Below are positions 52,926 to 61,730 of a DNA stretch of 64,000 bases, piece after piece. A model generated the notes under the pieces. The model had not been told where the DNA came from. It made no database searches and saw only the letters and a list, made by a program, of their open reading frames with translations. This DNA comes from an uncultured Eubacterium sp. (GTDB lineage: Bacteria; Bacillota; Clostridia; Lachnospirales; Lachnospiraceae). The first letter of the stretch is position 1. Every line of letters starts with the position of its first letter. Location of the stretch: positions 75,834 through 139,833 of the forward strand of contig URYE01000001.1 in the NCBI GenBank assembly GCA_900551945.1, in the 5' to 3' direction. The position numbers and the translations under genes are program-made.

Positions 52926-52954
52926 TTGTAATACAAATAAATAATGTATACAAT
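52926..52954 (+). promoter_or_regulatory. Probable promoter of the peptide/nickel ABC operon
   Basis: TTGTAA and TACAAT are separated by 17 bases, about 50 bases before the binding-protein gene. Confidence 0.5.
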
Positions 52955-53002
52955 ATTAAAGACAATTAAATAGTGAGAGGTTAATTTAGAGGAGATAAGA
53001 TA

Positions 53003-54559
53003 ATGAAAAAACGTTTTATCAGCGTAATACTAACTGCTTTAGTATGCGCAATGACTATACTGAGTGGTTGCTCAGGTGGTACTGACAATACATCTTCACA
53101 AGATAATACCTCAAAAGAACCAACTTACGGCGGTTCAGTTGTTGTAGGAATACAACAAGATATTGATAGTCTTGACCCACATAAGGCAACAGCGGCAGGA
53201 ACTAAGGAAATACTTTTCAACATTTTTGAAGGGCTAGTAAAGCCTGATGAAAATGGTAACTTAACAAATGCAGTTGCAAGTGATTACAACATCTCAGAAG
53301 ATGGACTTGTATATACTTTCACATTAAGAGCTGGTGTAAAGTTTCACAATGGAGAAACAGTTACAGCAAAAGATGTAAAGTACTCACTTGACAGAGTAGC
53401 GGGACTTTTAGACGGTTCTGCGGCATTAGTATCAACTTTCAAAACAGTAAAAAGTGTTGATATCATCGAAGACAACAAGGTTCAAGTGACAATAGGTTCA
53501 CCTAACACAGAATTTATCTATAGCTTTACAGCAGCAACAGCAGCAATTATACCTTACGGAAGTGCTGATAAAGAAAACTCTGACCCTATTGGAACAGGCC
53601 CATTTAAGTTTGTATCTTATACACCACAGGAGGGAATAGTTGTTGAGAAAAATAGTGACTATTGGCAGTCAGGAGTTCCTTATCTTGATAAGGTAACATT
53701 TAAGATTGTAAATAGTGCAGAAACAGCGCTTCTCGACCTTCAAGGTGGTTCAATAGACATATATCCATATCTTACAGATACTCAAGCTACACAGCTTGCA
53801 GGACAATTTAACATATCCCATTCAGCATCAGATGTTGTACAGGCGCTTTTCCTTAACAACGATGTAGAACCATTTAACAATGAAAAAGTAAGACAAGCCG
53901 TTTGCTTTGCACTTGACAATGACGCAACTAATGGTTTTGTATCAGGCGGAAATGGTACAGTTATAAGCACAGCTATGCTTCCAACATTAAGAGATTATTA
54001 CATTGACCTTAATAGTGTATATGGAACTAAGGCTGATATAGAAAAAGCAAAATCATTGCTTGCAGAAGCAGGTTATCCAAATGGTTTTGACATGACAATA
54101 ACAGTTCCAGCCAATTATCAATTCCATGTAGAAACTGCGCAGGTAGTTGCAGAACAGTTAAAGGCAGTTGGAATTAATGCAGCTATTAACACAGTAGAAT
54201 GGAATACATGGCTTAGTGAGTGCTACAATGGAAGAAATTATCAGTCAACAATAAGCGGTATTACTTGTGATATGACACCGGGTTATCTTCTTAACCGTTT
54301 TGTTTCTTCATCACCTAAGAATTTTATTAATTTTAATGATGAACAATACGATGAAGAATACAAAAAAGCTCAAGAAGCAACTGATTTAAAGGAAAAGGCA
54401 GGTCATTATAGTAATTTACAACATATAATTACTGAAAAAGCAGGTTCAGCCTTTATTCAAGTTACACCAATTACAGTAGCAATCAATAAAAAGCTTTCAG
54501 GCTATAAGTTCTATCCGGTATACGTTCAGGATATGAGTAGTATATATTTTACAAATTAA
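53003..54559 (+). CDS. Extracellular solute-binding protein, family 5 (peptide/nickel type)
   Basis: A 518-residue lipoprotein. The signal peptide ends in the lipobox LSGC (Cys23), followed by a Ser/Asp/Asn-rich linker. The family 5 signature is clear: LDPHKATAAGTKEILFNIFE, AVASDYNISEDGLVYTFTLR and GVKFHNGETVTAKDVKYSL. It captures a peptide, nickel chelate or similar ligand and delivers it to the permeases downstream. The ligand cannot be told from the sequence. GAGGAGAT precedes the ATG. Confidence 0.95.
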   Translation: MKKRFISVILTALVCAMTILSGCSGGTDNTSSQDNTSKEPTYGGSVVVGIQQDIDSLDPHKATAAGTKEILFNIFEGLVKPDENGNLTNAVASDYNISEDGLVYTFTLRAGVKFHNGETVTAKDVKYSLDRVAGLLDGSAALVSTFKTVKSVDIIEDNKVQVTIGSPNTEFIYSFTAATAAIIPYGSADKENSDPIGTGPFKFVSYTPQEGIVVEKNSDYWQSGVPYLDKVTFKIVNSAETALLDLQGGSIDIYPYLTDTQATQLAGQFNISHSASDVVQALFLNNDVEPFNNEKVRQAVCFALDNDATNGFVSGGNGTVISTAMLPTLRDYYIDLNSVYGTKADIEKAKSLLAEAGYPNGFDMTITVPANYQFHVETAQVVAEQLKAVGINAAINTVEWNTWLSECYNGRNYQSTISGITCDMTPGYLLNRFVSSSPKNFINFNDEQYDEEYKKAQEATDLKEKAGHYSNLQHIITEKAGSAFIQVTPITVAINKKLSGYKFYPVYVQDMSSIYFTN

Positions 54560-54587
54560 TTTAAAATAATAAAAAGGAGGCGGTAAT

Positions 54588-55547
54588 TTGAAATATTTAG
54601 GAAAGAAAATATTAACTCTCATTATTACATTGTTTTTAGTTTCAATTACCGTCTTTGTAACATTTCAGATTATTCCGGGTGACGTTGTAGCATCAATACT
54701 TGGAACAGAAGCTACCGAGGAAAGAGAAGCTGAAGTAAGAAAAGAATTAGGACTTGATAAGCCAGTCGTACAACGATATATTGACTGGGGTGTCGGAGTC
54801 CTAAAAGGTGACTTAGGTAAGAGTTATCGTTATTCAAAAAATATGAATGAAATGATGTCAGTATCTGAACTTATAAAAGATAAGCTTCCCGTTACACTGT
54901 GGCTGGCAGGGGTATCATTTATAATTATAATATTTGTGTCTATTCCTCTTGGCGTATTGTGGGCAGGAAGCAAAAGTAAAATACTTGATGGAATAATAGG
55001 AGTGCTAACACAAATAAGTATGGCTATTCCATCATTTTTCTTAGGTATTTTAATTACATATTTATTTGGAATAATTCTAAAAGTATTTACACCCGGAAGT
55101 TATGTAAGTTACAAAGATAATTTCGTAGGGTTTATAGGATATCTTATTTTCCCTGCTATATCAATTGCTATTCCTAAGATAGCAATGATTGCAAGGTTTC
55201 TTAGAAATTCCATGTTACAGCAAATGGATAGTGACTATGTAAGGACAGCTTACAGCAAAGGCTGTTCAAGAAAAAGAGTGCTATTTGTACATGCCCTAAA
55301 AAATGCAATGATGCCCGTTCTTACAGTGATTGGTATGGTAATAGCAGAAATCGTTGCAGGAAGTATTGTTGTTGAGCAAGTATTTGGACTTCCGGGAATA
55401 GGGCGACTGCTTATAAGCTCAATATCAACAAGAGATTTGCCTGTTGTAGAAATTTTAGTTTTATATATAGCATTTGTCGTAATATTTGTATATTTTTTAG
55501 TGGATATTTTGTATAGAGTAGTAGACCCTAGATTAAGTAATAAATAA
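54588..55547 (+). CDS. ABC transporter permease, DppB/OppB type
   Basis: A 319-residue permease starting at TTG with a strong AAAGGAGG 7 bases upstream. Six helices are visible. The N-terminal TVFVTFQIIPGDVVASILG is typical. The cytoplasmic coupling loop reads SDYVRTAYSKGCSRKRVLFVHALKN, matching the EAA-type motif of this family. FGLPGIGRLLISSISTRDLPVVE near the end is also conserved. It forms the channel with the next permease. Confidence 0.95.
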   Translation: MKYLGKKILTLIITLFLVSITVFVTFQIIPGDVVASILGTEATEEREAEVRKELGLDKPVVQRYIDWGVGVLKGDLGKSYRYSKNMNEMMSVSELIKDKLPVTLWLAGVSFIIIIFVSIPLGVLWAGSKSKILDGIIGVLTQISMAIPSFFLGILITYLFGIILKVFTPGSYVSYKDNFVGFIGYLIFPAISIAIPKIAMIARFLRNSMLQQMDSDYVRTAYSKGCSRKRVLFVHALKNAMMPVLTVIGMVIAEIVAGSIVVEQVFGLPGIGRLLISSISTRDLPVVEILVLYIAFVVIFVYFLVDILYRVVDPRLSNK

Positions 55548-55563
55548 GTAAAGGATTTTATTT

Positions 55564-56373
55564 ATGAAGTATAATCACAATAGAAAGCTTAAATTAAATA
55601 AATATCTTATTGCAGGGCTTATTATTACAGGAATAGTAATTATTATCGGAATAATAAGTGCATTTGCAACGCCATATAGCACAACGCAAATGTCTGCTTC
55701 TGAGAAATTCGTAGCACCTTCATTAAAGCACATTATGGGAACTGATAATTTCGGACGAGATATATTTTCACGAGTTATGCAGGGGATTGGTACGACAGTT
55801 TTAATAAGCACTCTTACTATTGCATTTTCTGGAACAATTGGCATAATAATAGGTGCGTTTACAGGATATTTTGGCGGAATTATTGATGAAATTATTATGA
55901 GAATAAATGACGCACTAAACAGTTTTCCTAGTATTCTTCTAGCATTAGTAGTAATAAGTGTATTAGGAACTGGTAAGCAAAATGTAATTTTATCGTTAGG
56001 CATAGTATTTATTCCTAGCTTTGTAAGAATCGTGCGTGGAGAATTTATAAGGCTTAGAGATGCTGAATACATAAAAAATGCAAGACTTATGGGCGTTAGT
56101 TCATTGCGAATAATGTTTGTACATATATTACCTAACATAATGCCGACATTTATTGTGTCATTAACAGTAGGAATTAACAATGCCATTCTTGCTGAGTCGG
56201 GAATGAGCTATTTAGGAATAGGCGTACAACCACCAGACGCAAGTTTAGGCAAAATGCTATCTGACGCACAAGGTTATCTATTTAACGCACCCTGGTATGC
56301 ACTAGCACCCGGAATAACAATAGTTATAATTGTACTTGGAGTATCTTTAATTGGAGAAGGATTGAGAAAATGA
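55564..56373 (+). CDS. ABC transporter permease, DppC/OppC type
   Basis: A 269-residue permease. The N-terminal KHIMGTDNFGRDIFSRVMQG and the coupling loop DAEYIKNARLMGVSSLRIMF with HILPN are characteristic of the second permease of peptide/nickel importers, as is SYLGIGVQPPDASLGKMLSD. AAAGGA lies before the ATG. Its stop overlaps the start of the ATPase gene by 4 bases (ATGA). Confidence 0.95.
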   Translation: MKYNHNRKLKLNKYLIAGLIITGIVIIIGIISAFATPYSTTQMSASEKFVAPSLKHIMGTDNFGRDIFSRVMQGIGTTVLISTLTIAFSGTIGIIIGAFTGYFGGIIDEIIMRINDALNSFPSILLALVVISVLGTGKQNVILSLGIVFIPSFVRIVRGEFIRLRDAEYIKNARLMGVSSLRIMFVHILPNIMPTFIVSLTVGINNAILAESGMSYLGIGVQPPDASLGKMLSDAQGYLFNAPWYALAPGITIVIIVLGVSLIGEGLRK

Positions 56374-57923
56374 TTAAGCTTGAAAACTTGTCAGTATCAT
56401 TTGGCAAAACAGAAGTGGTAAAAAATGTAAATCTTGAAATTAATGATGGGCATATTCTTGGAATTGTAGGTGAGTCGGGTTCGGGGAAATCGGTTATGTC
56501 CCTTTCAATAATGGGGCTTTTGCCTACGACAGCAAATGTTTCTGGCACAATAGAGATTGACAAAGAAGTGTCAAATATCAAAGACAGCTCACATCTTAAA
56601 AAAGGTGTTCAAATGGCGATGGTATTTCAAGAGCCAATGACATCACTTAACCCAACAATGAAGATAGGAAGTCAAGTTGAAGAAATGTTAAAGCTTCACA
56701 CTGACTTAGACAAGCTTGCAAGAAAAGCAAAAGTTTTAGAAAGTCTTAAAAGTGTAGGTTTAAAAGAAGCGGAAAAAGTATATAAAAGCTATCCACACGA
56801 ATTGTCGGGCGGAATGAGACAGCGTGTGATGATAGCAATTGCTGTTATTTTAGAGCCAAAGCTTATAATAGCTGATGAGCCAACAACAGCGCTTGATGTA
56901 ACAGTTCAAAATCAGATTATAAAGTTACTTTCTGATATTAATAAAAAGAAAAATAATAGCATGATATTTATTACACATGACCTTAATCTTGCTAGAAAGT
57001 TATGTACTGACATTGCAGTAATGAAAAATGGAATTGTAGTAGAAAAAGGAACGACACAAGATATATTTTCATCGCCAAAGCATGAATATACAAAGATGTT
57101 ATTAGAAAAAGTTCCATCGAGAATTAAAGGTGTTTCGGATAATAATATTTTAGAAAATTCAGATAATAGCCATAAACAAGATGTAATATTAGAAGTTAAT
57201 AATCTTGATGTATATTATAAAGAAAGAAATGCAGGAAGAATATTTTCTTCAAAAAAGAAAGTTCATGTTGTAAAAGATGTGTCATTTGATATAAGGCGAG
57301 GAGAGATATTGGGACTAGTTGGTGAAAGTGGTTGTGGAAAGACAACACTTTCTAAAGCTATTTTAGGGATAAATACGGATTACACAGGAAGCATTGTGAA
57401 TAATGCAGGCAAAATATCTATGATATTTCAAGACCCGTACAGTAGCTTAAATCCTTCAAAAACTATTGGCTGGTTATTACAAGAGCCATTAAGGGCAATG
57501 CTTAAAAAAGACAAAAGTATAAGCATGACAAAAGAAGATATAAGAACGTTAGCTTATGATATGTTAAAGAAAGTTGAACTTGATGAAAAGTATTTTGACA
57601 GAAAACCATCACAGTTAAGTGGTGGTCAAAGGCAAAGAATAAGTATAGGTCAGGCACTTATTACAAAACCAGCTCTTGTAATAGCCGATGAACCAGTGTC
57701 AGCCCTTGACGTAACAATACAAGCACAGATTATGGAGCTTATGATAAAGCTTCAACAGGAAATGAGCTTGTCGTATTTATTTATTTCGCATGATATTAAT
57801 GTTATCTATAAAATGAGTAATAGATTAATGGTTATGAAAGACGGAAAGATATTAGAAAAGGGCGATACACAAAAAGTTTTTGACAATCCAGTAAATGAGT
57901 ATACTCAGATGTTATTAGAATAA
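56370..57923 (+). CDS. Fused double ABC ATPase, DppD-DppF type
   Basis: A 517-residue protein with two complete ATPase domains in one chain. The first (about 1-260) has Walker A GESGSGKS, signature LSGGMRQRV and ADEPTTALD. The second (about 268-517) has GESGCGKTT, LSGGQRQRIS and ADEPVSALD. Both halves appear catalytically intact. In many species these are separate dppD and dppF genes; fused forms (as in GsiA or YejF) are also known. It powers the two permeases upstream. A terminator follows. Confidence 0.94.
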   Translation: MIKLENLSVSFGKTEVVKNVNLEINDGHILGIVGESGSGKSVMSLSIMGLLPTTANVSGTIEIDKEVSNIKDSSHLKKGVQMAMVFQEPMTSLNPTMKIGSQVEEMLKLHTDLDKLARKAKVLESLKSVGLKEAEKVYKSYPHELSGGMRQRVMIAIAVILEPKLIIADEPTTALDVTVQNQIIKLLSDINKKKNNSMIFITHDLNLARKLCTDIAVMKNGIVVEKGTTQDIFSSPKHEYTKMLLEKVPSRIKGVSDNNILENSDNSHKQDVILEVNNLDVYYKERNAGRIFSSKKKVHVVKDVSFDIRRGEILGLVGESGCGKTTLSKAILGINTDYTGSIVNNAGKISMIFQDPYSSLNPSKTIGWLLQEPLRAMLKKDKSISMTKEDIRTLAYDMLKKVELDEKYFDRKPSQLSGGQRQRISIGQALITKPALVIADEPVSALDVTIQAQIMELMIKLQQEMSLSYLFISHDINVIYKMSNRLMVMKDGKILEKGDTQKVFDNPVNEYTQMLLE

Positions 57924-57932
57924 AGGAAATAT

Positions 57933-57980
57933 GGCATATACTTTAATGGTTTTAATTATTAAAGTATATGCCGCATTTTT
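57933..57980 (+). terminator. Terminator of the ABC operon
   Basis: GGCATATACTTTAA pairs with TTAAAGTATATGCC, followed by CATTTTTATTT. Confidence 0.85.
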
Positions 57981-58085
57981 ATTTACACGAACAAAGAGTC
58001 AAAGTCTGAGCTTGCACAAGACCTCGATGGCTGTTGCGATAATTTGAGGAAAAATAGAAAAAATTGAAAAAAATAAAAAAAGTAC

Positions 58086-58114
58086 TTGCATTTATATTAC
58101 ATATGATATATAAT
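58086..58114 (+). promoter_or_regulatory. Promoter of the tRNA-Gln gene
   Basis: TTGCAT and TATAAT are separated by 17 bases, 50 bases before the mature tRNA, preceded by an A-rich tract that could act as an UP element. Confidence 0.75.
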
Positions 58115-58163
58115 ACATCTTGTCGTCACGAAAGAGAACAAGTACGATGATGAAATTTAAAAT

Positions 58164-58235
58164 TGGGCTTTCGCCAAATGGTAAGGCACTGGATTCTGAT
58201 TCCAGCATCTGGGGGTTCGAGTCCCTCAAGCCCAG
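58164..58235 (+). tRNA. tRNA-Gln(CTG)
   Basis: The acceptor arms TGGGCTT and AAGCCCA pair fully, with discriminator G. The D arm is GCCAAATGGTAAGGC. The anticodon stem CTGGA/TCCAG encloses the loop TTCTGAT, giving anticodon CTG. The T arm is GGGGGTTCGAGTCCCTC. The 3' CCA is not encoded. It is a single-gene transcript with its own promoter and terminator. CAG-decoding Gln tRNA is a minor species in an AT-rich genome. Confidence 0.95.
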
Positions 58236-58240
58236 CTTAA

Positions 58241-58268
58241 CCCTCGCTAATTGCGAGGGTATTTTTTT
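58241..58268 (+). terminator. Terminator of the tRNA-Gln gene
   Basis: CCCTCGC pairs exactly with GCGAGGG around a short loop, followed by TATTTTTTT. Confidence 0.92.
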
Positions 58269-58444
58269 GCCCTAAAATAATTAATAATTTTCTTGAAATT
58301 TTGTATGTGGCATTTTTAAATTGCTTAGATATTAAGAATATATAAATGTTAATAAAAATATAAAGTATATGCTTATATTTTGTTATCAAATAAGAATATT
58401 TTTAATTGAAATGCAAATATAAAAATTCAAAAAACAGTTGAGGT

Positions 58445-58473
58445 TTGACCTTTTAATGCTAGTATCATATAAT
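58445..58473 (+). promoter_or_regulatory. Promoter of the cvfB-like gene
   Basis: TTGACC and TATAAT separated by 17 bases, about 50 bases before the start codon. Confidence 0.65.
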
Positions 58474-58522
58474 TGAATTTAGAAGTTTAATAATAAATAT
58501 GTAAGAAATGGAGTATGTGAAA

Positions 58523-59353
58523 ATGATAGAATTAGGAAAAACACAGTGTTTAAATGTCGTGAAAATAACAGATTTTGGTGTGTATCTTGGAACTGAAGAA
58601 GAAAAAGTACTTCTTCCTAAAAAGGAAGTCCCAGAAGATACAGAGGTGGGTGACGCATTTACAGTATTTGTATATAGGGATTCAAGTGACCGTCTTATAG
58701 CAACTACAAGAAAGCCTAAGATAGAGCTTGGAAAGACAGCAGTACTTAAAGTATCACAGACTGGAAAAATAGGTGCGTTTCTTGACTGGGGACTTGAAAA
58801 AGACCTTTTACTTCCATTTAAAGAGCAAACAACTCATATTCAAGAAGGTGATGAGTGTCTTGTTGCATTATATATTGATAAGAGTAACCGACTTGCCGCA
58901 ACTATGAGAGTATATGACTACCTTTCTTGTGATAGTCACTATGTAAAGGATAGTGCCGTAACAGGGCGAGTAATTGAAGTTAATCCAGATTATGGCGTAT
59001 ATATAGCAATAGATGACAAGTATTTTGGTATGGTTCCAAAATATGAAGCATTTGGTGATTTTAAGATAGGTGATATTGTATATGGTAGAGTTTCAAAGGT
59101 TAGAGATGATAAGAAGCTTTCTGTTAGCTTGAAGCAAAAGGCTTATATTCAGATGGACGAGGACTCAAGAATCGTATTTGATGAGATAAAGAAGAACGGT
59201 GGAAGTATTCCATTTACCGACAAGGCTTCACCAGATGTTATTAAGGCTTATTTTAAGATGAGTAAAAATGCGTTTAAGAGAGCAGTAGGACGACTCTTAA
59301 AAGAAGGTAAAATCGAAATTAAAGAAACAAGTATTGTTGAGAAAAAATCTTAA
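58523..59353 (+). CDS. S1-domain RNA-binding protein, CvfB/YitL-like
   Basis: About 276 residues with tandem S1-type OB folds: ITDFGVYLGTEEEKVLLPKK, KIGAFLDWGLEKDLLLPFKE and NPDYGVYIAIDDKYFGMVPK. A C-terminal winged-helix (FKMSKNAFKRAVGRLLKEGKIEI) completes the CvfB architecture. CvfB binds RNA and affects virulence-gene expression in Staphylococcus; the role here is unknown. The ATG five codons into the longest frame is preferred because the first ATG lies within ATGGAG, the likely ribosome site. Confidence 0.9.
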   Translation: MIELGKTQCLNVVKITDFGVYLGTEEEKVLLPKKEVPEDTEVGDAFTVFVYRDSSDRLIATTRKPKIELGKTAVLKVSQTGKIGAFLDWGLEKDLLLPFKEQTTHIQEGDECLVALYIDKSNRLAATMRVYDYLSCDSHYVKDSAVTGRVIEVNPDYGVYIAIDDKYFGMVPKYEAFGDFKIGDIVYGRVSKVRDDKKLSVSLKQKAYIQMDEDSRIVFDEIKKNGGSIPFTDKASPDVIKAYFKMSKNAFKRAVGRLLKEGKIEIKETSIVEKKS

Positions 59354-59361
59354 ATGTGTGA

Positions 59362-59514
59362 AAGCTATAAGTATTATATAAACACACACACCAGTAAAAG
59401 TACAGCCAACAATATTTGTATGCCATTATCGAACAAGGCTATTCGCTGTTGTCATACAAATATTGTTAGCAGTTCTTTTAATGGTGCATTTAGTTTATAT
59501 AATACTTATAACTT
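59362..59514 (+). repeat. Palindromic intergenic element upstream of ridA
   Basis: The outer stem AAGCTATAAGTATTATATAA faces TTATATAATACTTATAACTT with one G-U pair. CACACCAGTAAAAGTACA faces TTCTTTTAATGGTGCATTTA. The inner stem CCAACAATATTTGTATG faces CATACAAATATTGTTAG. The tip is CGAACA AGGC TATTCG. The downstream tail CTTACGGGAGTTTATTGCAA is shared with other copies. Nothing else is seen in the 332-base gap. Confidence 0.85.
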
Positions 59515-59685
59515 ACGGGAGTTTATTGCAAAACCAAATAAGAAATTGTTATTAAATAAATAGCTTGCTGAAAGTGAGATTTTGGACTACAATATATTTT
59601 AATCGGGCGAGTGTTTTGGCTTGCTTGTATGTGTGTAAACACAAAAATAAAAAGTGCATTAGATTGCACAGAAATGAGGAATAGA

Positions 59686-60060
59686 ATGCAGAAAGTAATT
59701 AGTACAGACAAAGCACCAAGTGCTATCGGACCTTATTCACAGGCTATTGAAATTAATGGAATGGTATATACATCAGGAGTTATCCCAGTAGACCCAGCTA
59801 CAGGCGTTATTGCAGATGGTGTTGAAGCTCAGGCAGAACAGGCATTTAAGAATATTTGTAACCTTGTTGAAAGCTCTGGCGCTAAGGTTGAAAATATCGT
59901 TAAGACAACAGTATTCATTAAAGAAATGAACGACTTTGGAAAGATTAATGAAATATATAAGAAATATTTTAAAGAGCCATTTCCAGCTCGTTCATGTGTA
60001 GAAGTTGCAAGACTTCCTAAAGATGTATTACTTGAAATCGAAGCAATTGCTTATAAGTAA
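59686..60060 (+). CDS. ridA: RidA-family enamine/imine deaminase
   Basis: A 124-residue trimeric enzyme hydrolysing reactive 2-aminoacrylate-type intermediates. The family motif PARSCVEVARLPKDVLLEIEA contains the catalytic Arg and Glu, and APSAIGPYSQAIEINGMVYTSG is the typical N-terminus. ATGAGGA precedes the chosen ATG; the longer frame adds 25 unlikely residues. It is followed after 6 bases by the CPBP gene. Confidence 0.95.
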   Translation: MQKVISTDKAPSAIGPYSQAIEINGMVYTSGVIPVDPATGVIADGVEAQAEQAFKNICNLVESSGAKVENIVKTTVFIKEMNDFGKINEIYKKYFKEPFPARSCVEVARLPKDVLLEIEAIAYK

Positions 60061-60066
60061 GATTTT

Positions 60067-60996
60067 ATGTGTAAAAGAATTAATATATTTGCACCAATAT
60101 TATTTGGATTTTACTTAATAGCATCAATATTATTTTCAAGAGTATTATTAGTAACAGGAATAAGTCTTCCACTGTGGCTTAATCTTTTGTGTAGTCAGTG
60201 TATTTTACTTATTCCGGCAATAGTTTACGTTGTTGTAATGAAGATTGATATTATAAAATGTATTCCATATAGAAAGATTAAGGTATTAGACGCAATATCC
60301 TCACTTTTTATAGGGTATTGTCTTATACCATTAATACTTTTAATAAATGTTATATCTTCTTTGTTTTCAACGAATTATCTTAATAGTTCTACAGAAGATA
60401 TTGTTAAGTATCCATTTTTAATACAGCTTCTTATAATGGCAGTAATGCCTATAATTGCAGAGGAGTTTGTATTTAGGGGATTGTTTTATCATTCTTATAG
60501 AAAAAATGGAATATTAGGAGCAGCAGTACTTAGTGGTTTAGTATTTGGCGCAATTCACCTTAATATTAATCAATTTTGTTATGCTTTTGTTATGGGAATA
60601 ATATTTGCGTTGATGGTTGAAGTTACAGGTTCTATGTTTTCATCAATGATTGCACATTTTGCTGTGAATTCTTATTCCATTATAATGCTTAAAATAGTTT
60701 CTTCTATGGAGAATATTTCAGTACAGACTAATATTGACACGACAGAAGTAATGGCACAGTATTCAACAACTATAGTTATTGTACAGCTTGTAATGCTTAT
60801 TATTATGACAGTTATATTCCTTTCTATTGCATTTTTGTTATTTATGGCTATGGCTAAGAGAAATGGAAGATGGGAATACCTTAAGGAGAACTTAAAAAAA
60901 GGGTTTAAACCTCAAAATAACGAACATTTTATCACAATACCACTTGTTGCAACTTTAATTGCGGCGTTTGTATTTATGATAATTCAAGAAATTTAA
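60067..60996 (+). CDS. CPBP-family intramembrane metalloprotease (CAAX/abortive-infection type)
   Basis: A 309-residue polytopic membrane protein with about eight helices. The three glutamyl-protease motifs are present: IAEEFVFRGLFYH (EExxxR), VFGAIHLN (FxxxH) and IAHFAVNS (HxxxN). Bacterial members process peptides, confer bacteriocin immunity or act in signalling. It probably shares a transcript with ridA, although their functions are unrelated. The ribosome site is weak. Confidence 0.9.
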   Translation: MCKRINIFAPILFGFYLIASILFSRVLLVTGISLPLWLNLLCSQCILLIPAIVYVVVMKIDIIKCIPYRKIKVLDAISSLFIGYCLIPLILLINVISSLFSTNYLNSSTEDIVKYPFLIQLLIMAVMPIIAEEFVFRGLFYHSYRKNGILGAAVLSGLVFGAIHLNINQFCYAFVMGIIFALMVEVTGSMFSSMIAHFAVNSYSIIMLKIVSSMENISVQTNIDTTEVMAQYSTTIVIVQLVMLIIMTVIFLSIAFLLFMAMAKRNGRWEYLKENLKKGFKPQNNEHFITIPLVATLIAAFVFMIIQEI

Positions 60997-61002
60997 CTTA
61001 TA

Positions 61003-61080
61003 TAAAAACAATCAGCTATATTTAGGACTTCATCAAACGAATGAGTTTGTTGTTATGCAGATATAGTTGATTGTTTTTTA
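61003..61080 (+). terminator. Terminator hairpin related to the palindromic elements
   Basis: AAAAACAATCAGCTATAT pairs with ATATAGTTGATTGTTTTTT. The centre CAAACGAATGAGTTTG forms a tip hairpin similar in design to the element tips. A closely similar AGAACAATCAGTTATAT arm lies inside the element at base 3995. Confidence 0.7.
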
Positions 61081-61203
61081 TTTATGTAAATAACAAGCCT
61101 AAGTCTATGATGTATTTGCATAATTAATTAGGGGTGGTCACAATAATTTGGAAAATACGGTTGGCAAATTTTTAATAGTTAATTTAGTATTTGTATAAAA
61201 ATA

Positions 61204-61233
61204 AGAAGCCCTTACAATATCGCAAGGGCTTCT
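61204..61233 (-). terminator. Terminator of the YjfB-like gene
   Basis: AGAAGCCCTT pairs exactly with AAGGGCTTCT; on the minus strand TATTTTTATAC follows. Confidence 0.85.
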
Positions 61234-61268
61234 ATGAAAAGAAAATGAGAAAGGAAAAATGTAAAAAA

Positions 61269-61448
61269 TCAAATTGAATAATCTATATTCTGACCAAGAT
61301 AAGGGGTAACAGAAGCTTCCATTATCATCTTATTAACTCCATTACCTAAGTCTTCCATAGTGTCTAAACTATTCTTTAAAACTGCAACACTCACATCTGA
61401 AAGAACATTCTGAGTACTCATAGCCATTGACAAACCTGCTATATCCAT
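61269..61448 (-). CDS. YjfB-family small protein (putative motility-associated)
   Basis: A 59-residue protein reading MDIAGLSMAMSTQNVLSDVS, then VAVLKNSLDTMEDLGNGVNK and a C-terminal SVTPYLGQNIDYSI. The N-terminal MDIAGLSMAMS and the TP.LGQNID ending match the YjfB family (PF14070), annotated as putative motility protein in Bacillus and clostridia. AAAGGAGG lies 5 bases before the ATG. It has its own promoter and terminator. It agrees with the presence of a chemoreceptor in this genome, but the function is unproven. Confidence 0.85.
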   Translation of the reverse strand: MDIAGLSMAMSTQNVLSDVSVAVLKNSLDTMEDLGNGVNKMIMEASVTPYLGQNIDYSI

Positions 61449-61514
61449 AATCTACCTCCTTTGTGAATGTTTTTACGAAATAGATAAAAGTAAATATACT
61501 TAAATCTTGTATTT

Positions 61515-61543
61515 ATTATAGTGCGATATTAACAAAAATGCAA
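61515..61543 (-). promoter_or_regulatory. Promoter of the YjfB-like gene
   Basis: On the minus strand TTGCAT and TATAAT are separated by 17 bases, about 70 bases before the start codon. Confidence 0.65.
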
Positions 61544-61730
61544 GTGTAATATTTAAAAAAAGTATAAAAAAAATATAAACATTGTTTGTATTTTAATGCG
61601 TAGTAGTGAATAATATAAATGCACATTAATTGTTTTTATGTTAAAATTAAAATAGAAAAATATAGTGACGGTATAAAAATATATATGTTTTAACAACAAT
61701 AAAAGTAGCAAATATAAAGGAGGTGTATTT

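Noticed and set aside
60067..60996. Phage-defence (abortive infection) role for the CPBP protease
   Set aside because: The family name includes Abi, but there is no neighbouring toxin, bacteriocin or other defence gene.
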